This document shows, one piece after another, positions 9,407 through 18,436 of a DNA stretch of 64,000 nucleotides; the first letter of the stretch is position 1; every line of letters begins with the position of its first letter. The notes below the pieces were generated by a model. It was not told where the DNA came from and did no database searches. It saw only the letters and a program-made list of their open reading frames with translations. Where the stretch lies: the NCBI RefSeq assembly GCF_001013905.1, contig NZ_LN831790.1:3610001-3674000 (forward strand). Reading direction: 5' to 3'. The stretch is from Streptomyces leeuwenhoekii. GTDB lineage: Bacteria > Actinomycetota > Actinomycetes > Streptomycetales > Streptomycetaceae. A program made the translations under genes and the position numbers.

Positions 9407-10047
9407 CGGTCCTCCTCGGCAGCCGGGCCGGAGGCGGGCGCGGACGGTTGGGCGGTGGCCGTACCGGGGGCCGGCGGCCGCACCAGACCGCTCTGCAGGG
9501 CGGCCGCCGACGGCCGGGGGGACGAGCCGTACCGCTCTCCCAGCGACTCCCGCGCGATCTTCTCCTGAAGCTTCAGGATGCCCTGGAGCAGCGCCTCCGG
9601 GCGGGGCGGGCAGCCCGGGACGTAGACGTCCACGGGGATGATCTGGTCGACGCCCTTCGTCACCGAGTAGGAGTCCCAGTAGGGACCGCCGCAGTTGGAG
9701 CAGGCGCCGAAGGAGATGACGTACTTCGGCTCCGGCATCTGCTCGTACAGGCGCTTCACGGCGGGGGCCATCTTGTCCGTGACCGTGCCGGAGACCACCA
9801 TCAGGTCGGCCTGGCGGGGGCCCGGCGCGAACGGGATGACGCCGAGGCGGATGAAGTCGTGGCGGGCCATCGACGCGGCGATGAACTCGATCGCGCAGCA
9901 GGCCAGGCCGAAGTTGAAGACCCACAGCGAGTAGCGGCGACCCCAGTTGAGGATCACCTTCATCGGCTCGGGGGCCAGACGGGCGAGCGTGCCCAGCCGC
10001 TTCGGCTCGGGGAGCGGCACGGGGGCGGGGGTCGGGGTCACGTCCAT
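9403..10047 (-). CDS. nuoB2: NADH-quinone oxidoreductase subunit B (cluster N2), second nuo set
   Basis: This subunit holds the terminal [4Fe-4S] cluster N2 that reduces the quinone. The cluster ligands are visible as [17 protein letters not shown] and [13 protein letters not shown] at 10047 lies inside the end of nuoA2, a 10-base overlap. At 214 residues it is about 30 longer than usual because of a Pro/Ala-rich C-terminal tail after LGERYG. Its partner subunit in all known complex I enzymes is NuoD, which is not encoded here. It could pair with the NuoD at 61226-62560 or with a protein coded elsewhere. Confidence 0.95.
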   Translation of the reverse strand: MDVTPTPAPVPLPEPKRLGTLARLAPEPMKVILNWGRRYSLWVFNFGLACCAIEFIAASMARHDFIRLGVIPFAPGPRQADLMVVSGTVTDKMAPAVKRLYEQMPEPKYVISFGACSNCGGPYWDSYSVTKGVDQIIPVDVYVPGCPPRPEALLQGILKLQEKIARESLGERYGSSPRPSAAALQSGLVRPPAPGTATAQPSAPASGPAAEEDR

Positions 10048-10448
10048 GCCAGGACGCCCTTCTTGTATGCGTACAGCAGGCCCACGGCCAGGAAGCCGAG
10101 GAAGATGAACATCTCCACGAGGGTGGCCGCGCCGTAGCCGGGGTCGGCGAAGACGGTCGCCCACGGGAACAGGAAGATCGAGTCGACCGCGAAGATGACG
10201 TACAGGAACGCGTAGACGTAGTAGCGGACCTGGGTGTGGGCCCAGCCCTCGCCGACGGGGTCGACGCCGCACTCGTACGTCAGGAGTTTCTCGGGGGTGG
10301 GGACCACCGGCCGCAGCAGGCGGGCCGCCGAGAAGGCCACGGCGACGAAGAGTACGCCGACGACGGTGAGCAGTCCGACCACCGAGTAGGACTGGAAGTA
10401 GTCCGCCGCGACGACGACGGTCGTATCGACGACGGTCGGTGTCCGCAC
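10038..10448 (-). CDS. nuoA2: NADH-quinone oxidoreductase subunit A, second nuo set
   Basis: This is a three-helix membrane subunit of 136 residues and the first gene of the second nuo unit. The diagnostic loop [20 protein letters not shown], the switch region near the quinone site with its conserved Cys, is present, followed by [20 protein letters not shown]. The start is GTG at 10448, with a purine-rich GAGGGAAGGAC directly before it. A putative HrdB-type promoter lies about 57 bases upstream. The divergent sensor-kinase gene begins 189 bases away, so the two units share a control region. Confidence 0.94.
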   Translation of the reverse strand: MRTPTVVDTTVVVAADYFQSYSVVGLLTVVGVLFVAVAFSAARLLRPVVPTPEKLLTYECGVDPVGEGWAHTQVRYYVYAFLYVIFAVDSIFLFPWATVFADPGYGAATLVEMFIFLGFLAVGLLYAYKKGVLAWT

Positions 10449-10504
10449 GTCCTTCCCTCGCTCCCTGTCCTGAACGCTGCTGTTCGACGGTCTGTACGCA
10501 TGGG

Positions 10505-10533
10505 AGTCTAGGCGTTGCTAAAGAAGGCGTAAG
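10505..10533 (-). promoter_or_regulatory. Putative HrdB-type promoter for the second nuo operon
   Basis: The minus strand reads CTTACG (10533-10528), a 17-base spacer, then TAGACT (10510-10505). The -10 hexamer is a perfect match to the streptomycete vegetative consensus TAGACT, while the -35 matches three of six positions of TTGACA. Transcription would begin near 10498, giving a leader of about 50 bases before the nuoA2 GTG. Confidence 0.5.
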
Positions 10534-10560
10534 CAGCCCGTCGCACCTTGGGACACCCGA

Positions 10561-10573
10561 GGTGGGGTTTTCC
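10561..10573 (+). promoter_or_regulatory. Motif GGTGGGGTTTTCC upstream of kinase 1, shared with kinase 2
   Basis: GGTGGGGTTTTCC lies 76 bases before the first sensor-kinase start. A near-copy, GGTGGGGAAAACC, lies at 12014-12026, 118 bases before the second kinase. The only difference is TTTT against AAAA in the centre. Each looks like a candidate promoter element or a binding site for the adjacent response regulator. Confidence 0.4.
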
Positions 10574-10636
10574 TCAGTGCATCCCGGCGGTCCACCTCAT
10601 GGCGCGGTGCCCCGGGCAGGCGGCACGCTGACCCGT

Positions 10637-11998
10637 ATGACCGAACGCCTCTCGTCCTCGGAGCTCACGGGGGAAGACGTCCCGGGCCGTACGCGGCAAG
10701 CCGCCCCCGGCCGTGCCGGGCAGGCCGTCGGCGCCCGTACCGGGGAAGTACCCGCAGGTGGCACGGGGAAAGCCGCCGCGGGCCGGACCCGGCGGACGGG
10801 CGGGACCCGCCCGGGCCGGGGACACCCCCCGGACGCGGACGGCACTCCGCTGCCCCCGGCCCGGCTCGCCTACGACCGGCACACCTGGAAAGAGATCGCC
10901 CACCTGCTGTCCAACCTCCCGGTTGCGCTGTTCGGGTTCACCTATGTGGTGACGGTGCTGTCCGTCGGCATCGGGCTGACGGTCACGGTGATCGGCATCC
11001 CCCTGGTGGCGGCCGGGCTGCTGGGCGCGCGGCACCTGGGCAGGCTGGAGCGGGCACGGGCCAGGGCGCTGCTCGGAGTGCGGGTGGACGAGCCGAGCCG
11101 GCTGCCGCTGCGAGGCGCCGGCGGGTTCCTCCCGCGGCTGTGGATGGCCCTGAAGGACCCGGTGGGCTGGCGCACGGTCCTGTACGACTTCATACGGCTG
11201 CCCTGGGGCGTCCTCACCTTCACCATCACGCTGACCTCGCTGTTCGTGCTCTGGCCGGTGCTGCCGTTCGTCGCCCGGGGGCTGGCCAACGCCGACCGGG
11301 CGATGGTGCGCGGGCTGCTGTCGCCCTCCGACGAGCTGGAGCGGCGCATCTCCGAGCTGGAGGCGGGCCGGGGGACCGTGGTCGACACGGCCGCGGCGGA
11401 CCTCCGGCGCATCGAGCGGGATCTGCACGACGGCGCGCAGGCCCGGCTGGTCAACCTGGCCATGGGGCTGGGCCTGGCCAAGGAGAAGCTGCTGGAGGAC
11501 CCCGACACGGCCGCGGCCATGGTCGAGGAGGCGCACGGCGAGGTGAAGCTCGCCCTCCAGGAGCTGCGGGACCTGGCCCGCGGCATCCACCCCGCCGTCC
11601 TGACCGACCGGGGCCTGGACGCGGCCCTGTCCTCGGTCGCCTCGCGGTGCACCGTGCCGGTCAGGGTGACGGTGGACCTGAAGGCGAGACCGGCGGCGGC
11701 CATCGAGGGCATCGCCTACTTCACCGTCTCCGAGCTGTTGCAGAACATCAGCAAGCACAGCGGGGCGAGCTCGGCCTCCGTCGAGGTCTGGCGCACGGAG
11801 GACCGGCTGCTCATACAGGTGTGGGACGACGGCCGCGGGGGCGCGCGCCTCGAGGGCGGTACGGGGATGAGGGGGCTCGCCGACCGGCTGGGTGCCGTGG
11901 ACGGCCTGTTCGTCGTGGACTCGCCCGAGGGCGGCCCGACCACGGTCACGGCCGAACTGCCGTGGCGGGACCGCGCGGAAGCCTCCGGCCGGAAGTAG
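10637..11998 (+). CDS. Sensor histidine kinase with Streptomyces-type membrane sensor domain (kinase 1)
   Basis: This membrane-bound sensor kinase has 453 residues. A disordered Pro/Gly/Arg-rich N-terminus (about 1-75) precedes a sensor domain with two pairs of helices (about 90-220). A HisKA_3-type dimerisation domain follows, with RIERDLHDGAQARL, where His264 is the predicted phosphorylation site. The ATPase domain contains NISKHSGASSA (N box) and DDGRGG. The start is ATG at 10637, and no strong ribosome site is obvious. It is divergent from nuoA2. Its paralog follows 133 bases downstream, then one response regulator. Long stretches around the His box are identical in DNA to kinase 2. The signal is unknown; a respiratory or redox input is only an inference from position. 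Confidence 0.9.
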   Translation: MTERLSSSELTGEDVPGRTRQAAPGRAGQAVGARTGEVPAGGTGKAAAGRTRRTGGTRPGRGHPPDADGTPLPPARLAYDRHTWKEIAHLLSNLPVALFGFTYVVTVLSVGIGLTVTVIGIPLVAAGLLGARHLGRLERARARALLGVRVDEPSRLPLRGAGGFLPRLWMALKDPVGWRTVLYDFIRLPWGVLTFTITLTSLFVLWPVLPFVARGLANADRAMVRGLLSPSDELERRISELEAGRGTVVDTAAADLRRIERDLHDGAQARLVNLAMGLGLAKEKLLEDPDTAAAMVEEAHGEVKLALQELRDLARGIHPAVLTDRGLDAALSSVASRCTVPVRVTVDLKARPAAAIEGIAYFTVSELLQNISKHSGASSASVEVWRTEDRLLIQVWDDGRGGARLEGGTGMRGLADRLGAVDGLFVVDSPEGGPTTVTAELPWRDRAEASGRK

Positions 11999-12013
11999 GG
12001 GGCGCGGGCGGAG

Positions 12014-12026
12014 GGTGGGGAAAACC
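12014..12026 (+). promoter_or_regulatory. Motif GGTGGGGAAAACC upstream of kinase 2
   Basis: This is a second copy of the element seen at 10561-10573, here followed by CCCGG and 118 bases upstream of the kinase 2 ATG. It suggests that kinase 2 can be transcribed from its own promoter or is bound by the same regulator as kinase 1. Confidence 0.4.
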
Positions 12027-12131
12027 CCCGGTCCGGGACGCCGATGGGCTCCATGGTCCGCCGTGGCCCGGAAGCCGCAGGGTGGAGACACGACAGCGCA
12101 GGAGCCGGACGAGGAGAGAAGGACGACGCCG

Positions 12132-13496
12132 ATGGCCACGGAGTACGGACGAGGCTACGGGCTCGGGGACGCGCCCGGGCTGCACGGGAGCGCCGGGGAG
12201 CGACGGCACCGGCTGCCGGCGGGACTGCGGGCGCCGTTCGAGGCCCGCAGCCTGCGGGAGCTGGGTTATGTGCTGCTGAGCCTGCCGGTCGGCATCCTGC
12301 TCTTCACGTACGCGGTCACCATGGTGTCGCTGGGGGCGGGCCTGCTGGTGACCTTCCTGGGCGTCCCGGTGCTGGCGGCCGCGCTCGCCGGCTGCCGGGG
12401 CTTCGGGGCGCTGGAGCGGACGCGGGCGCGGGGGCTGCTCGGCCTGCGGGTGGCCGACCCCGAGCCGCTGCGGATGAAGAAGAGCGGCGCGATGGCGTGG
12501 ATGGGGGCCGTGCTCAAGAGCGGCACCTCGTGGCGGGCCCTGCTGTACGCGGTGCTGCACTTCCCGTGGGCGGTGTTCTCCTTCGCCGTCGCCGTGACGG
12601 TCTGGGCGTGGGGCTGGGCGATGCTGACGTATCCGCTGTGGTTCTGGGTCTTCCCGCTGTACGCCGGGCAGGGCGGGTTGCAGCTCTACGGCGACGAGAT
12701 CCACCAGATCTATCTGGACAATCCCTTCGAGATCACCGTGACGGCGCTGGTGGGCCTGCTGTTCGCGCTGGCCGCGCCGTGGATCGTGCGGGCGCTGACC
12801 ATGGTGGACCGGGTGCTGGTGCACGGGCTGCTCGGGCCGTCGCGGCTGGTGGAGCGGGTGGTGGAGCTGGAGTCCGATCGCGGGGTCGTGGTCGACACCG
12901 CGGCGGCCGATCTGCGGCGCATCGAGCGGGATCTGCACGACGGCGCGCAGGCCCGGCTGGTCAACCTCGCCATGGACCTCGGGCTGGCGAAGGAGAAGCT
13001 GAAGGAGGATCCGCACACGGCGGCCCGGATGGTGGACGAGGCACACGGCGAGGTGAAGACCGCGCTGCGGGAACTGCGGGACCTGGCCCGGGGCATCCAT
13101 CCCGCCGTGCTGACCGACCGGGGCCTGGACGCGGCCCTGTCCTCGGTGGCCTCCCGGTGCGCCGTGCCGGTGCGGGTGGAGGTGGACCTGGCGGAGCGGC
13201 CGGCTCCGGCGATCGAGGGCATCGCCTACTTCACGGTGTCGGAGCTGCTGCAGAACATCAGCAAGCACGCGCGGGCCACCTCGGCGGCGGTCGAGGTGTG
13301 GCGGGTGGAGAACCGGCTGATGCTCCAGGTCGTCGACGACGGCGTGGGCGGAGCCGACATGTCCGCCGGGTCGGGGCTGGCCGGGCTGGCGGAACGGATC
13401 GACGCGGTCGACGGCATCCTCGTGGTGGACTCGCCGGCCGGTGGACCCACGCGGGTGACGGCGGAACTGCCCTGGCGGTCGGACCACGCACGGTGA
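12132..13496 (+). CDS. Sensor histidine kinase, paralog of the preceding one (kinase 2)
   Basis: This membrane-bound sensor kinase has 454 residues. The sensor domain (about 35-225) has hydrophobic pairs near 45-85 and 130-220. The His box RIERDLHDGAQARL has His269, and the ATPase domain has NISKHARATSA and DDGVGGAD. The ATG at 12132 is preceded by GAGGAGAGAAGGA. Compared with kinase 1, the cytoplasmic half is very similar at the DNA level while the sensor half differs, including an extra Tyr/Trp-rich segment around residues 155-200 (LQLYGDEIHQIYLDN). The pair therefore looks like a tandem duplication with diverged input domains that converge on the single response regulator downstream. Confidence 0.9.
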   Translation: MATEYGRGYGLGDAPGLHGSAGERRHRLPAGLRAPFEARSLRELGYVLLSLPVGILLFTYAVTMVSLGAGLLVTFLGVPVLAAALAGCRGFGALERTRARGLLGLRVADPEPLRMKKSGAMAWMGAVLKSGTSWRALLYAVLHFPWAVFSFAVAVTVWAWGWAMLTYPLWFWVFPLYAGQGGLQLYGDEIHQIYLDNPFEITVTALVGLLFALAAPWIVRALTMVDRVLVHGLLGPSRLVERVVELESDRGVVVDTAAADLRRIERDLHDGAQARLVNLAMDLGLAKEKLKEDPHTAARMVDEAHGEVKTALRELRDLARGIHPAVLTDRGLDAALSSVASRCAVPVRVEVDLAERPAPAIEGIAYFTVSELLQNISKHARATSAAVEVWRVENRLMLQVVDDGVGGADMSAGSGLAGLAERIDAVDGILVVDSPAGGPTRVTAELPWRSDHAR

Positions 13497-13815
13497 GCCG
13501 CCGCCGCGGCACCTGACCCGCCGGGCGCACACCGGCCCGCGCCGCCCCCGCCACCCCTGATTCCGTTCCGGCCACCCCTGTTTCCGGCCCGCGGCCCCCG
13601 GTACGGAACCGGCCATCCCGCTCCGGAATCAGCCATTCTCGACCGGCGCCCCGCCACCGTGACCTCCCCGGCCCGCCTGAGGCCCGCATCCCGGGCCGGT
13701 CCGGCGGGTAACCCGGGCGCGCGGAGCCCCCGAAGCTGGAATGCTGGACGCCATCGCAGGGGCGGGCAGGGAGCCGGCACGGGCTGTGGGGGGCCGAGGA
13801 AACGTGGAGGACAGG
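13497..13815. other. Spacer between kinase 2 and the response regulator, with an inverted repeat
   Basis: No convincing gene is seen. The spacer is rich in TTCCGG/CCGGAA-like words. CTGATTCCG (13557-13565) is repeated inverted as CGGAATCAG (13624-13632), and TTCCGGCC and GGAACCGGCC lie between them. This may be a folded transcript end for kinase 2, an operator for the regulator gene, or both. Confidence 0.45.
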
Positions 13816-14475
13816 GTGCGGGTGGTCATCGCCGAGGATTCAGTGCTGCTCAGGGAGGGCCTGACCCGGCTGCTGACCGACCGCGGACACGAGGTCGTCG
13901 CCGGGGTCGGGGACGGCGAGGCGCTGATCAAGACCATCACGGAGCTCGACGCGCAGGGCGAGCTGCCGGACGTCGTCGTCGCCGACGTGCGGATGCCGCC
14001 GACCCACACCGACGAGGGCGTACGGGCGGCGGTGCAGTTGCGCAAGGCCCACCCCGACCTGGGTGTGCTCGTGCTGTCGCAGTACGTGGAGGAGCGGTAC
14101 GCCACCGAACTCCTGGCGGGTTCCAGCCGGGGCGTCGGTTATCTGCTCAAGGACCGGGTGGCCGAGGTGCGTGAGTTCGTGGACGCGGTGGTGCGGGTGG
14201 CCCAGGGGGGTACGGCGCTCGACCCGGAGGTGGTCGCGCAGTTGCTGGGGCGCAGCCGCAAGCAGGACGTGCTGGCCGGGCTGACGCCCCGGGAGCGGGA
14301 GGTGCTCGGCCTCATGGCCGAGGGGCGGACCAACTCGGCGATCGCCAAGCAGCTCGTCGTGAGCGACGGAGCCGTCGAGAAGCACGTCAGCAACATCTTC
14401 ATGAAGCTGGGGCTGTCCCCGAGCGAGGGCGACCACCGGCGGGTCCTGGCCGTGCTGACCTACCTGAAGTCATGA
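13816..14475 (+). CDS. LuxR/NarL-family response regulator
   Basis: This two-component response regulator is predicted to be phosphorylated by one or both upstream kinases. The receiver domain (about 1-120) has the acidic pair in VVIAEDS, the phospho-acceptor Asp57 in VVVADVRMPP, and a Lys in YLLKDR. The C-terminal LuxR-type helix-turn-helix starts at LTPREREVLGLMAEGRTN (about 153-170) and includes AIAKQLVVSDGAVEKHVSNI. I chose GTG at 13816 (VRVVIAEDS) because GGAGG lies five bases upstream. GTG at 13804 (VEDRVRVV) is an equally readable alternative. The product is 219 residues, normal for the family. Likely targets are its own operon, nuo2 and korAB, by position only. Confidence 0.9.
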   Translation: MRVVIAEDSVLLREGLTRLLTDRGHEVVAGVGDGEALIKTITELDAQGELPDVVVADVRMPPTHTDEGVRAAVQLRKAHPDLGVLVLSQYVEERYATELLAGSSRGVGYLLKDRVAEVREFVDAVVRVAQGGTALDPEVVAQLLGRSRKQDVLAGLTPREREVLGLMAEGRTNSAIAKQLVVSDGAVEKHVSNIFMKLGLSPSEGDHRRVLAVLTYLKS

Positions 14476-14507
14476 GCGGCCCCGGCAGGGCGCCGCACCT
14501 CCGCTAG

Positions 14508-14680
14508 CCGTCCGCCCCCGGCAGGGGCACCACTCCCCCGACCACCGCCCGTCCCCGGCAGGGCACCACTCCCCCGATCACCGTTCGCCCCCGACAGGAC
14601 ACCACCCCCTGACCGCCGTCCGCCCCCGGGAGGACGCCGCTCCCCCGGCCGGCGTCCGCCCCGGCGGGCGCCGGTCGCTC
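14508..14680. repeat. Five degenerate ~36-bp tandem repeats upstream of korA
   Basis: Units begin near 14508, 14545, 14581, 14616 and 14652, with spacings of 37, 36, 35 and 36 bp. The shared core resembles CGCCCCCGGCAGGGCACCAC followed by TCCCCCGA. A further degenerate copy overlaps the end of the response-regulator gene near 14471. The repeats are not coding in any frame with support. Confidence 0.8.
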
Positions 14681-14768
14681 GACGTGTGGCCGAGCGGGGC
14701 GCGAGCGCCGTTCCGGTGCCGCTCCAGCGCCCTGTCCGGCGTTGTGTCCATCATGCGATTCTCCACAA

Positions 14769-14787
14769 GAAGGCGAGCCTTACGGAC
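14769..14787 (+). promoter_or_regulatory. Possible iron-box (DmdR1/IdeR-like) upstream of korA
   Basis: The 19-mer GAAGGCGAGCCTTACGGAC matches 12 of 19 positions of the streptomycete iron box as I recall it (TTAGGTGAGCCTAACCTAA in this orientation), including the whole core GAGCCT. It lies about 70-85 bases before the korA start, within promoter distance. KorAB and its electron acceptor need iron-sulfur clusters, so iron control would be sensible. This is an inference from partial similarity. Confidence 0.3.
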
Positions 14788-14855
14788 GTAGGGTTGATCC
14801 TGGGAGGGTCGCGCAGACCACTCCCCGGCAGCCGCCTCGAGGGAGGTCCAGTTCA

Positions 14856-16776
14856 GTGACCAGCCAGGTCAGTAGCCCAACGGAACAGGCCGACGGAACC
14901 GTCGTGGGAGAGCAGCGCAAACCGGCGGGGGCGAAGGACGTCCGCCGGCTGGACCGGGTGATCATCAGGTTCGCGGGGGACTCGGGTGACGGCATGCAGC
15001 TCACCGGTGACCGCTTCACCTCCGAGACCGCGTCCTTCGGCAACGATCTGTCGACACTGCCGAACTTCCCGGCCGAGATCAGAGCCCCGGCAGGCACGCT
15101 GCCGGGTGTGTCGTCGTTCCAGCTCCACTTCGCCGACCACGACATCCTCACCCCCGGCGACGCGCCGAACGTACTGGTGGCGATGAACCCGGCCGCGCTG
15201 AAGGCCAACATCGGCGACCTGCCGCGCGGCGCGGAGATCATCGTCAACACGGACGAGTTCACCAAGCGGGCGATGCAGAAGGTCGGCTACGAGGACTCGC
15301 CGCTGGAGGACGGATCCCTCGACGGCTACAGCCTGCACCCGGTGCCGCTGACGACGCTGACGGTGGAGGCGCTGAAGGACTTCGGCCTCACCCGCAAGGA
15401 GGCCGAGCGCAGCAAGAACATGTTCGCGCTGGGCCTGCTGAGCTGGATGTACCACCGGCCCACGGAGGGCACGGAGAAGTTCCTGCGGAAGAAGTTCGCG
15501 AAGAAGCCCGGCATCGCGGAGGCGAACATCGCCGCGTTCCGCGCGGGCTGGAACTTCGGCGAGACCACCGAGGACTTCGCGGTCTCCTACGAGGTGGCGC
15601 CGGCGGCGAAGGCGTTCCCGCCGGGCGTGTACCGCAACATCTCCGGGAACCTCGCCCTGGCCTACGGCCTGATCGCCGCCTCCCGGCAGGCCGATCTGCC
15701 GCTGTACCTGGGCTCGTACCCGATCACCCCGGCCTCCGACATCCTGCACGAGCTGAGCCGGCACAAGAACTTCGGCGTGCGCACGTTCCAGGCGGAGGAC
15801 GAGATCGCCGGCATCGGTGCCGCCCTCGGCGCGGCCTTCGGCGGATCGCTGGCGGTGACCACGACCTCCGGGCCCGGTGTGGCGCTGAAGTCGGAGACCA
15901 TCGGCCTGGCGGTCTCGCTGGAGCTGCCGCTGCTGATCGTCGACATCCAGCGCGGCGGCCCGTCGACCGGTCTGCCCACCAAGACCGAGCAGGCGGACCT
16001 GCTCCAGGCGATGTACGGCCGCAACGGCGAGGCCCCCGTGCCGGTGGTCGCGCCGAGGACGCCCGCGGACTGCTTCGACGCCGCGCTGGAGGCCGCGCGT
16101 ATCGCGCTGGCCTACCGCACCCCGGTCTTCCTGCTGTCCGACGGTTACCTGGCCAACGGTTCCGAGCCCTGGCGCATCCCCGAGCTGGACGAACTGCCGG
16201 ACCTGCGGGTCCGGTTCGCGCAGGGCCCGAACCACACGCTGGACGACGGCACCGAGGTCTTCTGGCCCTACAAGCGCGACCCGCAGACCCTCGCCCGCCC
16301 GTGGGCGGTCCCGGGCACGCCGGGCCTGGAGCACCGCATCGGCGGCATCGAGAAGGAGGACGGCACGGGCAACATCTCCTACGCCCCCGCCAACCACGAC
16401 TTGATGGTCCGCACCCGCCAGGCCAAGGTCGACGGCATCGCCGTCCCCGACCTGGAGGTCGACGACCCGGACCGGGCGCGCACGCTGGTGCTGGGCTGGG
16501 GCTCGACGTACGGGCCGATCACGGCCGCGGTGCGGCGGCTGCGCGCGGCCGGGGAGTCGATCGCGCAGGCGCACCTGCGGCACCTCAACCCCTTCCCGAA
16601 GAATCTGGGGTCCGTCCTCGAGCGGTACGACAAGGTGGTGATCCCCGAGATGAACCTCGGTCAGCTCGCCACCCTCATCCGGGGGAAGTACCTGGTCGAC
16701 GCCCACTCGTACAACCAGGTCAATGGCATGCCGTTCAAGGCGGAGCAGCTCGCCACGGCGCTCAAGGAGGCCATCG

Positions 16777-16784
<8 letters not shown>
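14856..16784 (+). CDS. korA: 2-oxoglutarate/2-oxoacid:ferredoxin oxidoreductase, fused gamma-alpha subunit
   Basis: This is the large subunit of the CoA-dependent oxidoreductase that converts a 2-oxoacid (2-oxoglutarate in the mycobacterial KorAB) to its acyl-CoA and reduces ferredoxin. It has 642 residues: a gamma domain (about 30-215, with FAGDSGDGMQLTGDRF) fused to an alpha domain (about 245-642, with GSYPITPASDILHELSRH, QAEDEIAGIGAALGAAFGG and TTTSGPGVALKSE). This is the same architecture as mycobacterial KorA. The start is GTG at 14856 with GGGAGG nine bases upstream. Its 3' end overlaps korB by eight bases. No separate ferredoxin-like delta subunit gene follows, as in other actinobacteria. 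Confidence 0.95.
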
Positions 16785-17856
<1,072 letters not shown>

Positions 17857-17869
17857 GACCGGCGAAGAC

Positions 17870-18346
17870 TCACGGGGCCCGGGACGACAGCGCCCGGGCC
17901 TCGTCGTATGCCCGGCGGGCCCGCTCCACGTCCGGCATGCGCCGCTCGGTCCAGCGGGCCAGCGCGCGCACCTGTTCGGCGGCCTCCCGGCCGAGGCCGG
18001 TCAGGGAGTAGTCGACGCGGGGCGGGATGACCGGCCGGGCGTCCCGGTGGACGAGGCCGTCACGCTGAAGGGTCTGGAGGGTCTGGGCCAGCATCTTCTC
18101 GCTGACGCCCCGGCCGTGCCGCCCGACCTCCCGGCGCAGTTCGCTGAAGCGGTACGGCCGGTCGAGCAGGGCGATGAGGATCAGGACGCCCCAGCGGCTG
18201 GTGACGTGCTCCAGGACGAGCCGGTACGGGCACAGGGACTCGTCACCCGGGGCGCGGGCCCCGGAAACCCCGGAAATCCCGGAAACCTCAGGGGCCTGAG
18301 GGGCGTCGGCAGCGTTCACGTGGTCACCCTGCTCGCTTACGGACAT
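17870..18346 (-). CDS. HxlR-family transcriptional regulator
   Basis: This winged-helix regulator has 158 residues. The HxlR domain spans about 38-135 with CPYRLVLEHVTSRWGVLILI, then FSELRREVGRHGRGVSEKML and the wing DYSLTGLGREAAEQV. The Cys in the CPYR segment is the position used for thiol or quinone sensing in YodB/QorR-type members. An ATG at 18346 and a palindrome immediately upstream (18350-18374) support autoregulation. It is divergent from a QorB-like quinone reductase gene, the same arrangement as the E. coli ytfH-ytfG pair. The inferred role is induction of the reductase by quinone or electrophile stress. Confidence 0.92.
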   Translation of the reverse strand: MSVSEQGDHVNAADAPQAPEVSGISGVSGARAPGDESLCPYRLVLEHVTSRWGVLILIALLDRPYRFSELRREVGRHGRGVSEKMLAQTLQTLQRDGLVHRDARPVIPPRVDYSLTGLGREAAEQVRALARWTERRMPDVERARRAYDEARALSSRAP

Positions 18347-18349
18347 GCC

Positions 18350-18374
18350 AGTACCTTACTTCAAAGTGGGTACT
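18350..18374. promoter_or_regulatory. Palindromic operator candidate between hxlR-type gene and qorB
   Basis: AGTACC (18350-18355) and GGTACT (18369-18374) form a perfect 6-bp inverted repeat with a 13-base spacer that itself contains ACTT..AAGT. The element starts four bases upstream of the regulator ATG and 63 bases before the reductase gene, in an AT-richer patch. HxlR regulators bind GTAC-containing palindromes of this size, so it is a probable shared operator. Confidence 0.6.
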
Positions 18375-18436
18375 TTCTTTTGGTTAGCGCTCTCTCTAAG
18401 GTGGGTGTCGTTCCCCCCTCACAAGGAGTCGCCACC

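Larger units (their letters stand above)
14476..14855. other. Spacer between response regulator and korA
   Basis: No gene is seen. The first part (about 14508-14680) is a set of imperfect ~36-bp tandem repeats. The second part (14681-14855) is less GC-rich and should hold the korA promoter. It contains AAGGC GA GCCTT (14770-14781), and a Shine-Dalgarno sequence GGGAGG at 14841-14846. I could not assign a confident -35/-10 pair. Confidence 0.6.
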
